NCBI GenBank assembly: GCA_964620345.1
Contig: CAZUHK010000078.1
Span: 1-13,754, forward strand
Direction: 5' to 3'
From: CAZUHK01 sp964620345
GTDB lineage: Bacteria > Planctomycetota > Phycisphaerae > Phycisphaerales > Zrk34
Length of the DNA stretch: 13,754 nucleotides
Shown here: positions 12,296-13,754 of the stretch, piece by piece
Position numbering within the stretch: the first letter of the stretch is position 1
Layout of the letters: each line of letters begins with the position of its first letter
The notes under the pieces: generated by a model
The model's database searches: none
Told to the model about the DNA's origin: nothing
What the model saw: the letters and a program-made list of their open reading frames with translations, nothing else
Program-made: the position numbers and the translations under genes

Positions 12296-13754
12296 GTGAC
12301 AGACAAGCCCGATCCCAAGGCGCTGCCCGAGCGGCTCGACGTGACCTCGGTGCGCAGTTGGTCCAAGCCCGACGAAGCGGAGCTGGACCAGATGGACCGC
12401 GACGTGGCGATCGACATGGGCTGGGGCCGGCTGATCTTCGGCCAGACGTTCACCGATCAGCAGGAGGTCGTGCGCGTGCTGTGTGAAGAGACGCAGGGCA
12501 AGCGCGACATCCTGCTGTACCTGCGTGACCCGCACGTGGTGCTGTCGCTGGCGCCCGATCGGCTGTTTCTGGATCCATCGCACACGTACCGGCTGTGGCG
12601 CGACCGGTACGAGGCCAAGGCCCGCGACGTGCCGGGCGTGTCGCTCAAGACGCTGACCACGCTCGAACAGGGCAAATGCCTGCGGCGCATTTACATGGAA
12701 TGGGGCATGGTCGCCCCGTCGCCCGACGAGCTGGTCGAGGTGACCAAGGGCGACATCGCGACCTACTTCGTGGCCGAGGATGAGGACGGCAACGTGGTCG
12801 GCGGGATCGTGGGCGTGGACCACGTCGCGGCGTTCCACGATCCCGAGGGCGGCTCGAGCTTCTGGTGCCTGGCCACCGGCCGCGACTGCCAGGTGCCCGG
12901 CCTGGGCGAGGCGCTGGTGCGATGGACCGTCGAGCACTTTTTCGACCTCGGCCGCGAATACGTCGACCTCTCGGTCCTGCACAACAACACCGAAGCGATC
13001 GGCCTGTACGAAAAGCTGGGCTTCCAGCGCGTGCCGGTCTTCTGTGTCAAGCACAAGAACCAGATCAACGAGCCCTACTTCGTCCGCGAGACCGGCAGCG
13101 AGGGGCTCAACCCCTACGCCCAGATCATCGCCGAGGAGGCAAGGCGGCGGGGGGTGTACGTCAACGTGCTCGACGCGGAGTACGGCCTGATCAAGCTCAC
13201 CTTCGCCGGGCATTCGGTGACCTGTCGCGAATCGCTGAGCGAGCTGACCTCGGCGGTGGCGATGACGCGCTGCGACGACAAGCGGCTGACGCGGCGCGTG
13301 CTCCAGGCGGCGGAGCTGCGCGTGCCCGCCCAGGCCGTGGCGGTCGACGACGAGGAGGACGAAGCGTTTCTCCAAACGCACAAGCACATCGTCGTCAAGC
13401 CCGCGCGCGGCGAGCAGGGCAAGGGCATCACGGTGGATGTGACCGACGCCGCGGCGATGCGCCGCGCGATCGCGCTGGCCCGTACCATCAGCGACCCGGT
13501 GCTGCTGGAGCAGATGGTCGAGGGCGAGGACCTGCGGATCATCGTGATCGGCCAGGAGGTGGTGGCCGCGGCGGTGCGGCAACCGGCGACGATCACCGGC
13601 GCCGAGGGCCGGACGATCAAAAACCTGCTCAAGCGATACAACCGACGCCGCAGGGCCGCGACCGGCGGCGAGAGCGCCGTGCCGCTGGATGAAGACACCC
13701 GGCGCTGCATCCGTGAGTCCGGCTTGGCCATGGACGACGTGCTGCCCGAGGGCC
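12296..13754 (+). CDS. ngg: N-acetylglutaminylglutamine synthetase, GNAT plus ATP-grasp (3' end outside window)
   Basis: The start is GTG 12296, 6 bases after AGGGAG, and 486 residues are present before the window ends; the family is near 580-600, so the C-terminal part of the ATP-grasp domain is missing. A GNAT acetyltransferase domain occupies roughly residues 140-260, with the acetyl-CoA loop Q199-VPGLG and the closing strand NNTEAIGLYEKLGF. It should acetylate glutamine or the dipeptide. An ATP-grasp ligase follows, with VVKPARGEQGKG carrying the ATP-binding K368, and VAAAVRQPATITG, which resembles the cyanophycin-synthetase branch. It joins two glutamines. The order amidotransferase then synthetase is that of known NAGGN operons, which often end with an M42-family peptidase gene. 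No stop or frameshift is seen. Confidence 0.92.
   Translation, partial: MTDKPDPKALPERLDVTSVRSWSKPDEAELDQMDRDVAIDMGWGRLIFGQTFTDQQEVVRVLCEETQGKRDILLYLRDPHVVLSLAPDRLFLDPSHTYRLWRDRYEAKARDVPGVSLKTLTTLEQGKCLRRIYMEWGMVAPSPDELVEVTKGDIATYFVAEDEDGNVVGGIVGVDHVAAFHDPEGGSSFWCLATGRDCQVPGLGEALVRWTVEHFFDLGREYVDLSVLHNNTEAIGLYEKLGFQRVPVFCVKHKNQINEPYFVRETGSEGLNPYAQIIAEEARRRGVYVNVLDAEYGLIKLTFAGHSVTCRESLSELTSAVAMTRCDDKRLTRRVLQAAELRVPAQAVAVDDEEDEAFLQTHKHIVVKPARGEQGKGITVDVTDAAAMRRAIALARTISDPVLLEQMVEGEDLRIIVIGQEVVAAAVRQPATITGAEGRTIKNLLKRYNRRRRAATGGESAVPLDEDTRRCIRESGLAMDDVLPEG

Noticed and set aside
1..13754. CRISPR arrays, tRNA or rRNA genes, insertion sequences and phage genes
   Set aside because: I saw no regularly spaced direct repeats, tRNA-like arms, transposase motifs or terminal inverted repeats bounding a gene.

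Overview
The window is GC-rich DNA that most resembles a planctomycete, probably of the Phycisphaerae type. The reasons are a DUF58/BatA-type VWA operon, a pseudopilin with an N-terminal GFTLVE motif and a C-terminal H-X9-DG motif, PEP-CTERM surface proteins, a formylglycine sulfatase, and GC-rich third codon positions. The taxon is an inference from gene content; no rRNA or other marker gene is present.

Layout. Everything from 1 to 10178 reads on the minus strand and everything from 10476 to the end on the plus strand, so 10179-10475 is a divergent intergenic region. In transcription order on the minus strand: a membrane protein of unknown role (10178-9477); a 50-residue Phd/YefM-like antitoxin (9411-9259) overlapping lemA (9262-8690) by ATGA; a sigma70-like promoter (8611-8583) and a cobalamin riboswitch (8563-8344); a 515-residue frame holding two complete PEP-CTERM proteins in tandem (8167-6620); a hairpin; a pseudopilin (6572-5835); a 96-residue orphan (5806-5516); a sulfatase (5424-4063) overlapping a 35-residue hydrophobic frame; and, after about 400 bases with no recognised gene, DUF58, a BatA-like VWA protein and the start of a second VWA membrane protein, linked by a GTGA overlap and a 2-base gap.

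On the plus strand are the first two genes of the N-acetylglutaminylglutamine amide (NAGGN) osmolyte pathway: a class II amidotransferase of the asparagine-synthase type, then a GNAT plus ATP-grasp dipeptide synthetase cut by the window end.

The most notable unit is promoter - B12 riboswitch - double PEP-CTERM frame - pseudopilin. It suggests a vitamin-B12-repressed cell-surface system, possibly for cobalamin capture. Its main protein looks like a polyprotein: signal peptide, ectodomain, PEP-CTERM anchor, internal signal peptide, second ectodomain, second PEP-CTERM anchor. The riboswitch and the two sorting signals are read from the sequence; the role in B12 uptake and the maturation into two proteins are inference.
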